Positions 17,801 to 25,823 of a DNA stretch of 64,000 bases are shown here, in pieces. The notes beneath the pieces were generated by a model. It was not told where the DNA came from and did not search any database. It worked only from the letters and a program-made list of their open reading frames with translations. Source of the stretch: JAWLGZ01 sp041690635 (GTDB taxonomy: Bacteria > Pseudomonadota > Gammaproteobacteria > Thiohalomonadales > Thiohalomonadaceae); assembly GCA_041690635.1 (NCBI GenBank), contig JAWLGZ010000005.1:310001-374000 (forward strand). The letters are read 5' to 3'. The number at the start of each line of letters is the position of its first letter. Position 1 is the first letter of the stretch. The translations under genes were made by a program, and so were the position numbers.

Positions 17801-19262
17801 CTGGGTCGGCCGTCCGCTGGATGACGAGGGGCGCACCGTTGCACCCCTGGCGTCCGCAGGGCACGAAGAGGGGTATCTCGATCAGGTGACCGTCGGTTGG
17901 GGTGAAGACCGCTTCGGCCAGGGACCGACCGGCACCGCCGTCCGCCGGCGCGAGCTGGTGATCGTCAGGGACACCGCGACCGACGCCAGCTTCTCCCCGT
18001 GGCGCGAAGCGGCCGGCGCCCGCGGCTACGCCTCGGTGATCGCACTGCCGCTGCTCACCGAGGAGGAGCTCATCGGCGTACTGACCATCGACGCCGCCGA
18101 GCCGGACGCCTTCGACGACCGTGAGGTGGCGCTGCTCACGGAACTGGCCGGCGACCTCGCCTTCGGCATCCGCATGCTCCGGCTTCGTGCCGAACGGGAG
18201 CGGGCGGTCGCCGCCATGCACGACAGCGAAAAGCGCTATCACGATCTCTACGATACCGCGCCCGCCGGTTACGCCTCCGTGGACACCCGTACCGGCAACC
18301 TGCTCCAGTGCAACCCCGCCTTTGCCGAGATGTTGGGCTATGCGCGTGATGAATTGATCGGCCGCCCGATATTCGACCTCTACGCGGACACCGCCGAAAG
18401 CCAGATGGCCGCCCGGCAGGTGTTTCACGGCTTCCTCGCCGATGAGAGCATTCGTGACCGGGAGTTGCAGATGGTGTGCTCCGACGGTGCGGTGATCTGG
18501 GTCAGCCTCAGCGTCGAGCCGGTGTTCGATGCCGCCGGCACACTCGTTGAGAGCCGCTCCAGTATCATCAACATCTCGGCGCGCAAGGAGGCGGAGGCGG
18601 AGCGCCGCGGGTTTGCGGAGCAACTGGAGCGCTCCCTGCTGCAGACCATCGAGGCGATCGCGCTCACCATCGAGAAGCGGGACCCTTACACCGCCGGCCA
18701 CCAGCAGCGAGTCGCCGAACTGGCCGTGGCCATCGCCGAAGAGATGGAGTTGCCCCATGATCGAATCGAGGGGCTTCGGCTCGGCGCGCAGATTCACGAT
18801 ATCGGCAAGGTGTACATTCCCACCGAGATCCTCAACCGGCCGGGCAAGCTGGATGATGCGCAGTTCCTGCTGATAAAGGCCCATCCACAGGTCGGTTTCG
18901 ACATCGTCCGCGGCATCGATTTTCCCTGGCCCCTGGCGGCGATGGTGGCCCAGCATCACGAACGGCTCGACGGCAGCGGCTATCCGGCCGGCCTCAAGGA
19001 TGGCGAAATCCTGCTGGAGGCGCGCATCATCGCGGTGGCCGACGTGGTCGAGGCGATGGCCTCCCATCGCCCCTACCGCCCCGCGCTTCCGCTCGAGGTG
19101 GCGATGGAGGAGATCGAAAAACATCAGGGGGTGTGGTTCGACACGGAGGTGGTCGATGCCTGCCTGCGGCTGTTCCGCGAAAAGAATTTCCACTGGCGCG
19201 GAAAAGGTGCAGGGCCCGGTCCCTCGTCACGCACCCGCACCGACTCAAGACAGGCATCCTGA
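14886..19262 (+). CDS. Multidomain sensor: PhnD-like periplasmic domain, PAS x4, GAF x2, HD-GYP phosphodiesterase
   Basis: A 1458-residue inner-membrane sensor. In order it has: a signal peptide (1-29); a PhnD/phosphonate-type substrate-binding domain (about 32-300, IRIGVLAKRG-like start VRIGVLAKRG); a transmembrane helix (about 320-342); a coiled coil; PAS (393-498); PAS (509-618); GAF (630-791); PAS (808-918); GAF (937-1098); PAS (1113-1231); and HD-GYP (1256-1431). The HD-GYP domain is intact, with HDIGK at about 1302 and HHERLDGSGYP at about 1356. It should therefore degrade cyclic-di-GMP. GGAG precedes the chosen ATG. The periplasmic domain probably binds a small oxyanion or phosphonate; the ligand is unknown. 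The sortase pair lies downstream. Confidence 0.92.
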   Translation: MPLITGPRLWVIAPLLLILCSFAGGAWAEQEQETVRIGVLAKRGAEQALAMWGPTADYLSRQVNGYRFEIVPLDFPEVYPATEAGAVDFILANSGIYVELEVQYGVGRIATLRNLGPGSHTYTHFGGVIFTRSDRSDINGLADLSRQRFAAVEFNSFGGWWVAWRELHTAGIDPFRDFAEMRFTGTHDAVVHAVLDGSIDAGTVRTDTLERMAAEEKIDLSQIKVIAPHTHRGFGYAVSTRLYPEWPFAKLAHTSDALGDRVAAALLAMPEESEAARAGQVTGWTVPSNYQPVHDLMRELKIGPYQGLGKVSFGDLVRHYWPWMGVIAGFLVVLGASNAYVSALNRRLRRSDEALREARDNLAEKVRERTAELESALANLGESNRRLDLALQDWNDAFDAIQDPIFIHDAAMHIVHANPAYAQRAGLSLDELLGRPYWQVFPPLDEPLQACRTFPEAVHDEGEEITLPSGEVFVSRSFGIKAADGTLHNAIHILEDVTAERRAEARRRTLSRAVEEAREGMVILDRERRIAYCNPAFGRLLGSSEGGTDQRPFEELFIDETRGLEEMWAHVETQGNWSGELLLSDKEGNAVPVYLSVSDIHDGDGNAEGYVASALDLSALKRAEGELQYRVRFESELGGIAARFLAINGGGLDRELSGGLARLGQFLGIDRVLLMRCGPDQNVATQSHAWSRADDGNGCVAWDLQELEWLRRQLNSGEVVHIPDVAGLPDEARAERAFFGSCGTRGTLLVPMFFHGTVIGFLAFEAVTDAHPFRTEDIRLLRTAAEIVANGLMRHEAEAAVRRSEASLAQAQKIAHLGNWDWNIVTNGLYWSDEIYRIFGVEPQQFGATYDAFLNYVHPDDRQQVIETVNRAVAAHEAYAIDHRIVLADGTVRVVHEMGEVTYGTDGTPLRMIGTVQDVTEARQAETELRRLNRALRTLSRGNTTLVHATDEQQLLEDICRTLIDTGGYRFAWVGRPLDDEGRTVAPLASAGHEEGYLDQVTVGWGEDRFGQGPTGTAVRRRELVIVRDTATDASFSPWREAAGARGYASVIALPLLTEEELIGVLTIDAAEPDAFDDREVALLTELAGDLAFGIRMLRLRAERERAVAAMHDSEKRYHDLYDTAPAGYASVDTRTGNLLQCNPAFAEMLGYARDELIGRPIFDLYADTAESQMAARQVFHGFLADESIRDRELQMVCSDGAVIWVSLSVEPVFDAAGTLVESRSSIINISARKEAEAERRGFAEQLERSLLQTIEAIALTIEKRDPYTAGHQQRVAELAVAIAEEMELPHDRIEGLRLGAQIHDIGKVYIPTEILNRPGKLDDAQFLLIKAHPQVGFDIVRGIDFPWPLAAMVAQHHERLDGSGYPAGLKDGEILLEARIIAVADVVEAMASHRPYRPALPLEVAMEEIEKHQGVWFDTEVVDACLRLFREKNFHWRGKGAGPGPSSRTRTDSRQAS

Positions 19263-19644
19263 GCTCCGGCGCCACTCGGCCAGGTCCGTGTAGGTGCCGG
19301 TGAGCGCAGCGAACCGCATCGGTCGAGGTCGAGCGCTGTCTCGCGACCGATGCGGTTCCTTCGTCACCGCGTCTACGGCAGCTGGTGAATGTAGTGTTGT
19401 CCTGAGTGTCGACGAGCCAGTGTCCTTGTCCAGGTTCTCCACCAGCCGGCGATATCTCTGATCACCTGCAACGCCTCCTCCGCCTTTCCGCTCCTTGACA
19501 GGCGTGAGTCGAGCTCCGGCCACCGCGCCTTTTTCTGCCACATTTCCTCCCCCCCGCTGCCACCATCCCACCCCGTCGGTGCCCCCCCGCGCGGCTGTAA
19601 TGGTCTCCGAGCAGACCATTTACAAAAAAAGTGGGAGAGCAGCC
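19263..19644. other. Intergenic region with a large palindrome upstream of the sortase operon
   Basis: These 382 bases contain no convincing gene. They hold the palindromic element at 19290-19376, listed separately. The rest is a C-rich stretch (CCTCCCCCCCGCTGCCACC near 19550) and presumably the promoter of the VIT/vWA gene. GGGAGAG just before 19645 is the ribosome-binding site. Confidence 0.5.
19290..19376. repeat. Large palindromic dispersed repeat
   Basis: It has a perfect 15-bp inner stem: GAACCGCATCGGTCG at 19311-19325 pairs with its reverse complement at 19344-19358. This is flanked by weaker outer pairing, so most of the 87 bases can fold. The left half (19295-19328) matches 32 of 34 bases at 44171-44204, so the sequence is dispersed. 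It is a REP/BIME-like or MITE-like element located after the HD-GYP gene; it may also stop transcription. Confidence 0.75.
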
Positions 19645-21720
19645 ATGCGGGAGTCACAGAAAAGCGTCCGAATCTGGATCGAGCGGCTGGCGTTGTTGGC
19701 GCTGACCGTATTCGCGTTGAACCATGCCGGCGGGACTTGGGCCTCGGAGCTGGTGCGGCCGTCGGAGGTGGGGGCGGGGACGCTGCTGCTGCGCACCGAG
19801 ACGGCCGGGCTGTTCCGCCGTGCGCCGACGGTGGAGAGCGACGTGCGGATCGCGGTGACCGGGATGATCGCCCGGGCGCGGGTGACCCAGCGCTTCACCA
19901 ACCCCGACAGTGCGTGGGTGGAGGGGGTCTACGTCTTCCCCCTGCCGGCGGGGGCGGCGGTCGACCACCTCAGGATGCGCATCGGCGAGCGGGTCATCGA
20001 GGGGCAGATCAAGGAGCGGGCCGAGGCACGCAGGACCTACGAAAAGGCCAAATCGGAAGGGCGCAAGGCGTCGCTGGTGGAGCAGGAGCGGCCCAATCTC
20101 TTCACCAACTCGGTGGCCAACATCGGCCCCGGCGAGACGGTGGAGGTGACCATCGAGTACCAGGAGACGGTGCGCTACGACAGCGGCGAATTCCGGCTGC
20201 GATTCCCGACCGTGGTGGGGCCGCGCTACATCCCCGGCGTGCCGCTGGCGGCCGAACAGACCGTCAATATCGCCGGCACCGGCTGGGCGATGGACACGGG
20301 CCAGGTCCCGGACGCCTCACGCATCACCCCGCCGGTGGTGCCGCCGGGGCGCGGGGCGGTCAATCCGCTGAAGCTCACGGTCGAGCTGGATGCGGGTGTG
20401 CCGCTGGTGCGGGTGGAGAGCAATTATCACGCGGCGGCGACCGAGCAGCCGGCACCCGGCCGGGCGGTGGTGCGACTGGCGGACGGGCCGGTGCCCTCCG
20501 ATCGGGACTTCGAACTGGTGTGGGCACCGGAACCGGCCTCGGCACCGCGCGCTGCCCTGTTCACCGAAACGCGTGACGACGCGAGCTACGCGCTGATGAT
20601 GCTGATGCCGCCGCAGGTAGAGAGCGCATCCCGCCTGCCGCGCGAGGTGATCTACGTGGTGGACACCTCCGGCTCCATGGCCGGCGACTCCATCGTGCAG
20701 GCGAAGGCGGCGCTGCGCCGGGCGGTGGAGCGACTCGCTCCGGCCGACAGCTTCAACATCATCCAGTTCAACCACACCACCGACCGGCTGTTCGACGCGC
20801 CGCGTCCGGCCGACGGCGCCGGACGCAGTGCCGCCCTGCGCTATGTGGACGGACTGAAGGCCAGCGGCGGCACCGAGATGGCCCCGGCCCTGCGGCTGGC
20901 GCTGGCGGGGCGTGAAACGGAGGGACGGGTGCGGCAGGTGATCTTCCTCACCGACGGGGCGGTGGGCAACGAGTCGGCCCTGTTCGGACTCATCGAACAG
21001 CGGCTCGGCAACACGCGCCTGTTCACCGTCGGCATCGGCTCCGCCCCCAACAGCCACTTCATGGAGCGCGCCGCCCGCTTCGGCCGCGGCACCTTCACCT
21101 ACATCGGCCGGGTGGACGAGGTGGGCGAGAAGATGGACGGCCTGTTCCGCAAGCTGGAGAGCCCGGTGCTGACCGATCTCAAGGTGAACTGGCCCGGCAA
21201 ATACGGCGCCGAGGTGTGGCCCGACCGGCTGCCCGACCTTTACGCGGGCGAGCCGGTCCTGCTCACCGCGCGGCTGGCGGAGACCGGTGGTCAGGCGGTG
21301 TTCGAGGGCACGGTGGCGGGCCGGAAGTGGCGGGTGAATCTGCCGCTTGCCGGCGGGCGGGAGGAGTCCGGCATCCACGTACTGTGGGCGCGGCGCAAGA
21401 TCGCGGCGCTGATGGACACGCTCCGGCAGGGGGCCGAGGCGGGGCAGGTGCGCAAGGCGGTGACCGAGGTGGCGCTGCGTCACCACCTGGTCTCGAAATA
21501 CACCAGCCTGGTGGCGGTGGATGTCACCCCGAGCCGCCCGCAGGGGGAAGGAGTCGACAAGCGCCCCGTACCGACCAACCTGCCGGCCGGTTGGCAGCAC
21601 GAAAAGGTGTTCGGGCGGATGCCGCAGACCGCGACCGCGGCACCGCTCTGGCTGCTCGGCGGACTGCTCTCCTTCCTGCTCGGCCTGTTCGGTTTGAAGC
21701 GGGGGAGGGGGCAGGCATGA
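19645..21720 (+). CDS. Marine proteobacterial sortase target protein (VIT and von Willebrand A domains)
   Basis: A 691-residue surface protein. It has a signal segment (residues 12-33), a VIT domain (about 67-174), a linker, a vWA domain (about 332-498) with the metal-binding DTSGSM at Asp340, and a C-terminal sorting signal. That signal is MPQTA at 659-663, a hydrophobic helix (WLLGGLLSFLLGLFGL) and a basic tail (KRGRGQA). This is an LPXTG-like signal with Met in place of Leu. vWA/VIT proteins usually mediate metal-dependent adhesion. The stop overlaps the sortase start, so substrate and enzyme are coupled one-to-one. Confidence 0.9.
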   Translation: MRESQKSVRIWIERLALLALTVFALNHAGGTWASELVRPSEVGAGTLLLRTETAGLFRRAPTVESDVRIAVTGMIARARVTQRFTNPDSAWVEGVYVFPLPAGAAVDHLRMRIGERVIEGQIKERAEARRTYEKAKSEGRKASLVEQERPNLFTNSVANIGPGETVEVTIEYQETVRYDSGEFRLRFPTVVGPRYIPGVPLAAEQTVNIAGTGWAMDTGQVPDASRITPPVVPPGRGAVNPLKLTVELDAGVPLVRVESNYHAAATEQPAPGRAVVRLADGPVPSDRDFELVWAPEPASAPRAALFTETRDDASYALMMLMPPQVESASRLPREVIYVVDTSGSMAGDSIVQAKAALRRAVERLAPADSFNIIQFNHTTDRLFDAPRPADGAGRSAALRYVDGLKASGGTEMAPALRLALAGRETEGRVRQVIFLTDGAVGNESALFGLIEQRLGNTRLFTVGIGSAPNSHFMERAARFGRGTFTYIGRVDEVGEKMDGLFRKLESPVLTDLKVNWPGKYGAEVWPDRLPDLYAGEPVLLTARLAETGGQAVFEGTVAGRKWRVNLPLAGGREESGIHVLWARRKIAALMDTLRQGAEAGQVRKAVTEVALRHHLVSKYTSLVAVDVTPSRPQGEGVDKRPVPTNLPAGWQHEKVFGRMPQTATAAPLWLLGGLLSFLLGLFGLKRGRGQA

Positions 21721-22346
21721 ACCGGCGCCGAATCGTTGTGGCACTGCTGATCGCCGGCGGCCTGTTCGCGCTGGCGCAGGGCGGCTGGATCCACGCCAAG
21801 GCGGCGCTCGCCCAGGTGCTGCTGCAACAGGCCTGGACCGCCTCCGCTGGCGGTGAGCCGGTGAAGCCGTGGCCGTGGGCGGACACCCATCCGGTGGCCC
21901 GCCTGCGGGCCCCGGCCCAGGGGGTGGAACTCATCGTGCTGGCCGGGGCGAGCGGACGCACGCTCGCCTTCGGCCCCGGCCACCTGGACGGCAGCGCGCC
22001 GCCGGGCGCAACCGGCCACACCGTCATCAGCGGCCATCGCGACTCCCACTTCCGCTTTCTGGAACGGGTGGCGCCGGGGGAGCGGATCGAACTGGAGAGG
22101 CCGGACGGTGCGGTGCGGGCTTACCGGGTCATCGGCAGCGAGGTGGTGGACGAACGCACCACCCGCCTCCGGCTCGATGGCGAAGAGCCCACCCTGACTC
22201 TGGTCACCTGCTGGCCCTTCGACGCCGTCGATCCGGGCGGACCGCTCCGTTATCTGGTCTATGCCGAGGCGGAGCCCGATACCGCCGCACCCGCCACAGG
22301 GCGCACGGTGATAGCGGTGGCAATGCGGGCGGCACAACAAGATTAG
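21717..22346 (+). CDS. Class GN (marine proteobacterial) sortase
   Basis: A 209-residue membrane-anchored transpeptidase with an N-terminal helix (residues 6-24) and a sortase beta-barrel. The catalytic His107 lies in ISGHRDSHF. Cys165 is in TLVTCWPF, and the Arg of GPLRYLVYA follows, completing the triad. It should cleave the MPQTA signal of the upstream vWA protein and join it to an acceptor at the cell envelope; the acceptor in Gram-negative bacteria is unknown. The ATG overlaps the target gene stop (ATGA). Confidence 0.93.
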   Translation: MNRRRIVVALLIAGGLFALAQGGWIHAKAALAQVLLQQAWTASAGGEPVKPWPWADTHPVARLRAPAQGVELIVLAGASGRTLAFGPGHLDGSAPPGATGHTVISGHRDSHFRFLERVAPGERIELERPDGAVRAYRVIGSEVVDERTTRLRLDGEEPTLTLVTCWPFDAVDPGGPLRYLVYAEAEPDTAAPATGRTVIAVAMRAAQQD

Positions 22347-22503
22347 CCCACTCCCCATTCCCTCGTGACTTGGCGACTATAGTTACTCGGGCAGAACCTG
22401 CAGCCCGGGCATGTTCGTCCACAAATCCGGGTGCATTCGGTGGTCCCCCGGACCGCCTTTCCATTCGCGGGCACGGCAGCCCCTACCCGGTGACGATCGG
22501 CAC

Positions 22504-23688
22504 ATGGAGATACCGTTCAATCGCCCCTATATGACGGGCAAGGAGCTCTGGAATATCGCCCAGGCCCATGTCAACGGCCACATGGCCGGCGACGGACCCT
22601 TCACGCGTCGCTGCCACGAATGGCTGGAGATGCGTACCGGTACGCCGAAGGCACTGCTCACCCACTCCTGCACGGCGGCCCTGGAGATGGCGGCGGCGCT
22701 CGCCGACATCGGCCCCGGAGACGAGGTGATCATGCCCTCCTACACCTTCGTCTCGACCGCCAACGCCTTCGTGCTGCGCGGTGCCACCCCGGTCTTCGTC
22801 GACATCCGGCCGGATACACTGAACCTCGACGAGACCCGGATCGAAGCGGCCATCACCCCGAGAACCAAAGCCATCGTCCCGGTCCACTACGCGGGTGTGG
22901 GCTGCGAGATGTCCTCCATCATGGCGACGGCGGAGGCCCACGGTCTTAGCGTGATCGAGGATGCGGCCCAGGGGGTGATGGCGAGCTACCACGGACGGCC
23001 GCTCGGCAGTATCGGCCATTTCGGCGCACTCTCATTCCACGAAACCAAGAACATCATCTCCGGAGAAGGGGGAGCCCTTCTCGTCAATGCACCCCATCGC
23101 GCAGGCCAGGCCGAGATCATTCGTGAGAAGGGGACCAATCGCAGCCAGTTTTTTCGCGGAGAGGTGGACAAGTACACCTGGGTGGACGCGGGCTCCTCCT
23201 ACCTTCCGGGTGAGCTCATCGCGGCGTTCCTGAGTGCGCAGATGGACGAGGCGGATGCGATCACCGAGCAGCGCCTCGCCATCTGGAACGCCTATCACCG
23301 GGCCTTCGAACAGGCGGAACGGAACGGCGCGGTGCGTCGACCGATCGTCCCCGATGGGTGCCGGCACAATGCCCACATGTACTATCTCCTGCTTCCCGAT
23401 CTCGCATCGAGAACCCGTTTGATCGAAGAGTTGCGGCTGCTGGGGATCGGGGCGGTATTCCATTACGTCCCCCTGCACAGTGCCCCCGCCGGAAAACGGT
23501 TCGGCCGCACCCATGAGACGCTGGCGGTGACCGATGCCATATCCGATCGACTGGTTCGCCTGCCGCTCTGGATTGGACTCGAGTCACGGCTCGATGAGGT
23601 GATCGAGAGGGTCTTCGAAATACTCGACCTTATTCAGGGTACAGGGGCGAGCAACCTCCCATGGCTGAGCAGACAGAAGGCAAAATAA
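22504..23688 (+). CDS. dTDP-4-dehydro-6-deoxysugar aminotransferase (WecE/RffA type)
   Basis: A 394-residue PLP enzyme of the DegT/DnrJ/EryC1/StrS family. It opens with IPFNRPYMTGKELWNI as in RffA. The PLP-binding Lys is Lys182 in SFHETKNIISGEGG, and the EDAAQG segment holds the ring-binding Asp. It transfers an amino group from glutamate to a dTDP-4-keto-6-deoxyhexose to make dTDP-4-amino-4,6-dideoxygalactose (fucosamine precursor) for lipopolysaccharide or common antigen. The start at 22504 gives the standard N-terminus. The gene downstream starts 9 bases later, so they share an operon. Confidence 0.92.
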   Translation: MEIPFNRPYMTGKELWNIAQAHVNGHMAGDGPFTRRCHEWLEMRTGTPKALLTHSCTAALEMAAALADIGPGDEVIMPSYTFVSTANAFVLRGATPVFVDIRPDTLNLDETRIEAAITPRTKAIVPVHYAGVGCEMSSIMATAEAHGLSVIEDAAQGVMASYHGRPLGSIGHFGALSFHETKNIISGEGGALLVNAPHRAGQAEIIREKGTNRSQFFRGEVDKYTWVDAGSSYLPGELIAAFLSAQMDEADAITEQRLAIWNAYHRAFEQAERNGAVRRPIVPDGCRHNAHMYYLLLPDLASRTRLIEELRLLGIGAVFHYVPLHSAPAGKRFGRTHETLAVTDAISDRLVRLPLWIGLESRLDEVIERVFEILDLIQGTGASNLPWLSRQKAK

Positions 23689-23697
23689 GGAGAGCAG

Positions 23698-24891
23698 GTG
23701 ACGCAGAGTCGAACAGTATGGCCGGACATGGCCGCTTCCACAGGTGGTGTGTCGAGCCTTCGCCGCGGCATCGCGCGTCGTCTCAGTCGTGCACTGAGCC
23801 AACTGCGGGCGCTTGCCGGTTTGCCCGGGCGGTTGCCAGCGTGGAGAGACGCCCGGCGCATGCAGTCGCAGGCACTGATGGAGAGACAGGTTGGCCGCCG
23901 CAAGAAACTGGTTATCTTCTTCATACCAGGGATCCAGCGGGTAACGGGCGGCGTGCTGCAGATTTTCTCCCTCCATCGGATGACGCGTGAACTCCTTGGC
24001 GGCGTGGATACGGACACCCTGATCTGCTGGCTTCCGGGGGAGGGGTGGGATTCGCACCACTTCGACGGGTTCAGCAATGACGTCACGGTATTCCCGCTGG
24101 AGATGGTGCTGGACACGATCGCCACCGATTGCGAGTTGATGTTCCACCTGCCGGAGTATGCAACGGCGGCCTTCATCAAGCACGTTGGCATGCGACGCCT
24201 CGCGCGGCTGCGTGCGGCGCACCGGCTGCGCATCAACATCCTGAATCAGAACATCGAAAGCATGGCGGCGCCCCGTCTTGTTGCCGGGCTGAAGCGGATG
24301 TTTCCCGATCTCTGCTGCACCGCCGGCAATCCGGCGTGGGCCACCGAGGAGGAGCAGCGGCGGCTCAATATCCCGATTCACGTCCTGCCCACCTGGTACT
24401 ACCCGGACGATGCACCGTGGCTCCCCTACGAGGCGAAGCGAAACCTGATGATCGTCTCCCCGGATCGCAATCCGCATCGGGAGCGGGTGCTTGGTGCCAT
24501 CGGCGAGGCACTGCCCGATCTCGAGATCAAGGTGATTCAGGGACTGAAGTACGAGCAGTATCTGGAGTTCGAGCGCGCCGCCAAGTGGTCGCTCACCTTT
24601 GGCGAAGGGCTGGATGGCTACTTCTACGGGCCGGTGCTGCGGGGCGGAATTTCATTCGCGGTAAGCAACGGCACCTTCGACCTGCCGGGACTGGAGACGA
24701 TTCGCACGGCTTATGCGGATTACGAGGTCATGGCGGCCCGGATCGCTGCGGATATCCGCGATCTGGATAGTAAGGAGCGCTATGAGGCGTACAACAGAAC
24801 CGTCCGCGAACCGTTTCTCCGTGCGTTCGGCCGCGAGCGGACCGCGACGGGGCTGTCGGCGTTCTACCGGGAGGCGTGGGGCCTGTTGTAG
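23698..24891 (+). CDS. Uncharacterised protein of surface-polysaccharide locus, possible glycosyltransferase
   Basis: I do not recognise this 397-residue protein confidently. It is soluble with a basic N-terminus (residues 20-65). A Rossmann-like strand, KKLVIFFIPGIQRVTGGV, is at about 68-85. Later segments (ILNQNIESM, LPTWYYPDDAPW, MIVSPDRNPHRERVLGAI and FGEGLDGYFYGPVLRGG) read like the two halves of a GT-B glycosyltransferase, with the acidic FGEGLDGYF in the donor-site position. This is an inference from pattern only. A GTG start follows an AAGGAGAG ribosome-binding site. It sits between a sugar aminotransferase and convergent wbqC. Confidence 0.7.
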   Translation: MTQSRTVWPDMAASTGGVSSLRRGIARRLSRALSQLRALAGLPGRLPAWRDARRMQSQALMERQVGRRKKLVIFFIPGIQRVTGGVLQIFSLHRMTRELLGGVDTDTLICWLPGEGWDSHHFDGFSNDVTVFPLEMVLDTIATDCELMFHLPEYATAAFIKHVGMRRLARLRAAHRLRINILNQNIESMAAPRLVAGLKRMFPDLCCTAGNPAWATEEEQRRLNIPIHVLPTWYYPDDAPWLPYEAKRNLMIVSPDRNPHRERVLGAIGEALPDLEIKVIQGLKYEQYLEFERAAKWSLTFGEGLDGYFYGPVLRGGISFAVSNGTFDLPGLETIRTAYADYEVMAARIAADIRDLDSKERYEAYNRTVREPFLRAFGRERTATGLSAFYREAWGLL

Positions 24892-24893
24892 TT

Positions 24894-25622
24894 TCAGGCG
24901 CTCTGCAGGGCGGGCCCGGGGCTGTTCAGATATTTCATGTACTCCCTTGCGCCGCCCCCGCAGTTGAAAAGCAGATCCAGTATCGTGACCCCGTGGGTGA
25001 ACTCGCCCCAGAGTTGCGGGTACTCCGGGTAGCCAGCGTAGTCGAACCAGCCGACCCTGATGCCGCGCTCGGCAAAACAGCCCTCGTCGAGATAGTCGCG
25101 GGCGGCCGGACCGGAGATGTACTCGGTACCGCCGGCCTGTTCGCAGAGATCCGCCAGTCGCTCGCTCTTCCCCTCGACGAGGCGGTAGTCCCAGGAGTTA
25201 CTGATTCGGGTCGTGATACCCAGGTAATCGCAGACCGTTTCGATGAGCGCGCGGTTGAGGGTGGAGAGATGGGTGTGCTGCTGCCGGTACACCGGTGAAA
25301 GTCGCTCGGCCACCTCGTCGAAGAAGGGGGCGCGGTGATAGCTCTGGAAGAGTGATCGCCAGTGCTTTTCAGCCCAACCATCGCCGTCGATCTCCGTGTC
25401 CCGGATCGACTGCAGATACTTGCCTTTCACCCTCACCGGCACAGTCAGCCAGGCGAGGCCCTGCTGGGTCTTGACCCGGTTGCGGTTGCGCCAGTCCCTC
25501 CGCGTGTACTGCATGTCGTCGTAGAGGATGAACTCATCCACCGCAGCGATCATGTCGAAATAGCCTTTCCATGGGATGTAGTTGGACTGGACGATCGCGA
25601 TCCTTCGCTCGGGTCTCTGCAT
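24894..25622 (-). CDS. WbqC family protein
   Basis: A 242-residue protein beginning RIAIVQSNYIPWKGYFDMIA, the signature of the WbqC family, followed by LYDDMQYTRRDWRNRN and LTVPV segments. WbqC-like proteins accompany dTDP-amino-sugar genes in O-antigen clusters and are thought to act in amino-sugar acylation or transfer; their reaction is unproven. Met at 25622 gives the usual family start. The gene ends two bases from the stop of the upstream convergent gene. Confidence 0.85.
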   Translation of the reverse strand: MQRPERRIAIVQSNYIPWKGYFDMIAAVDEFILYDDMQYTRRDWRNRNRVKTQQGLAWLTVPVRVKGKYLQSIRDTEIDGDGWAEKHWRSLFQSYHRAPFFDEVAERLSPVYRQQHTHLSTLNRALIETVCDYLGITTRISNSWDYRLVEGKSERLADLCEQAGGTEYISGPAARDYLDEGCFAERGIRVGWFDYAGYPEYPQLWGEFTHGVTILDLLFNCGGGAREYMKYLNSPGPALQSA

Positions 25623-25752
25623 GGCGGGCCCCACCGGTGCGTGCTTGGAGTTGTTGCCGCCGAGTTGCCGCGCGACGGCCGTTGAGTCCCCCAAGTGTAG
25701 CCCGCGTTTCCCTCCGCTCCCGGGGAGAGCGGCTACCGCGTTAGCCGACAAC

Positions 25753-25773
25753 GCAATCTCTGCGCGAGATTGC
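25753..25773. other. Small hairpin downstream of methyltransferase gene
   Basis: A perfect 8-bp stem (GCAATCTC / GAGATTGC) with loop TGCGC lies about 50 bases beyond the methyltransferase stop. No T-run follows, so terminator function is only possible. Confidence 0.35.
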
Positions 25774-25823
25774 ACCGCCTTATTGGCGATGACCGGGGAT
25801 GAAGCGAAATTCGGAACCGCTGT

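Noticed and set aside
14862..19193. A 1443-codon open frame antisense to the HD-GYP sensor
   Set aside because: It arises from GC-rich codon bias in the sense gene; its translation is His/Arg/Gly-rich with no domain, and the sense frame contains intact PAS, GAF and HD-GYP domains.
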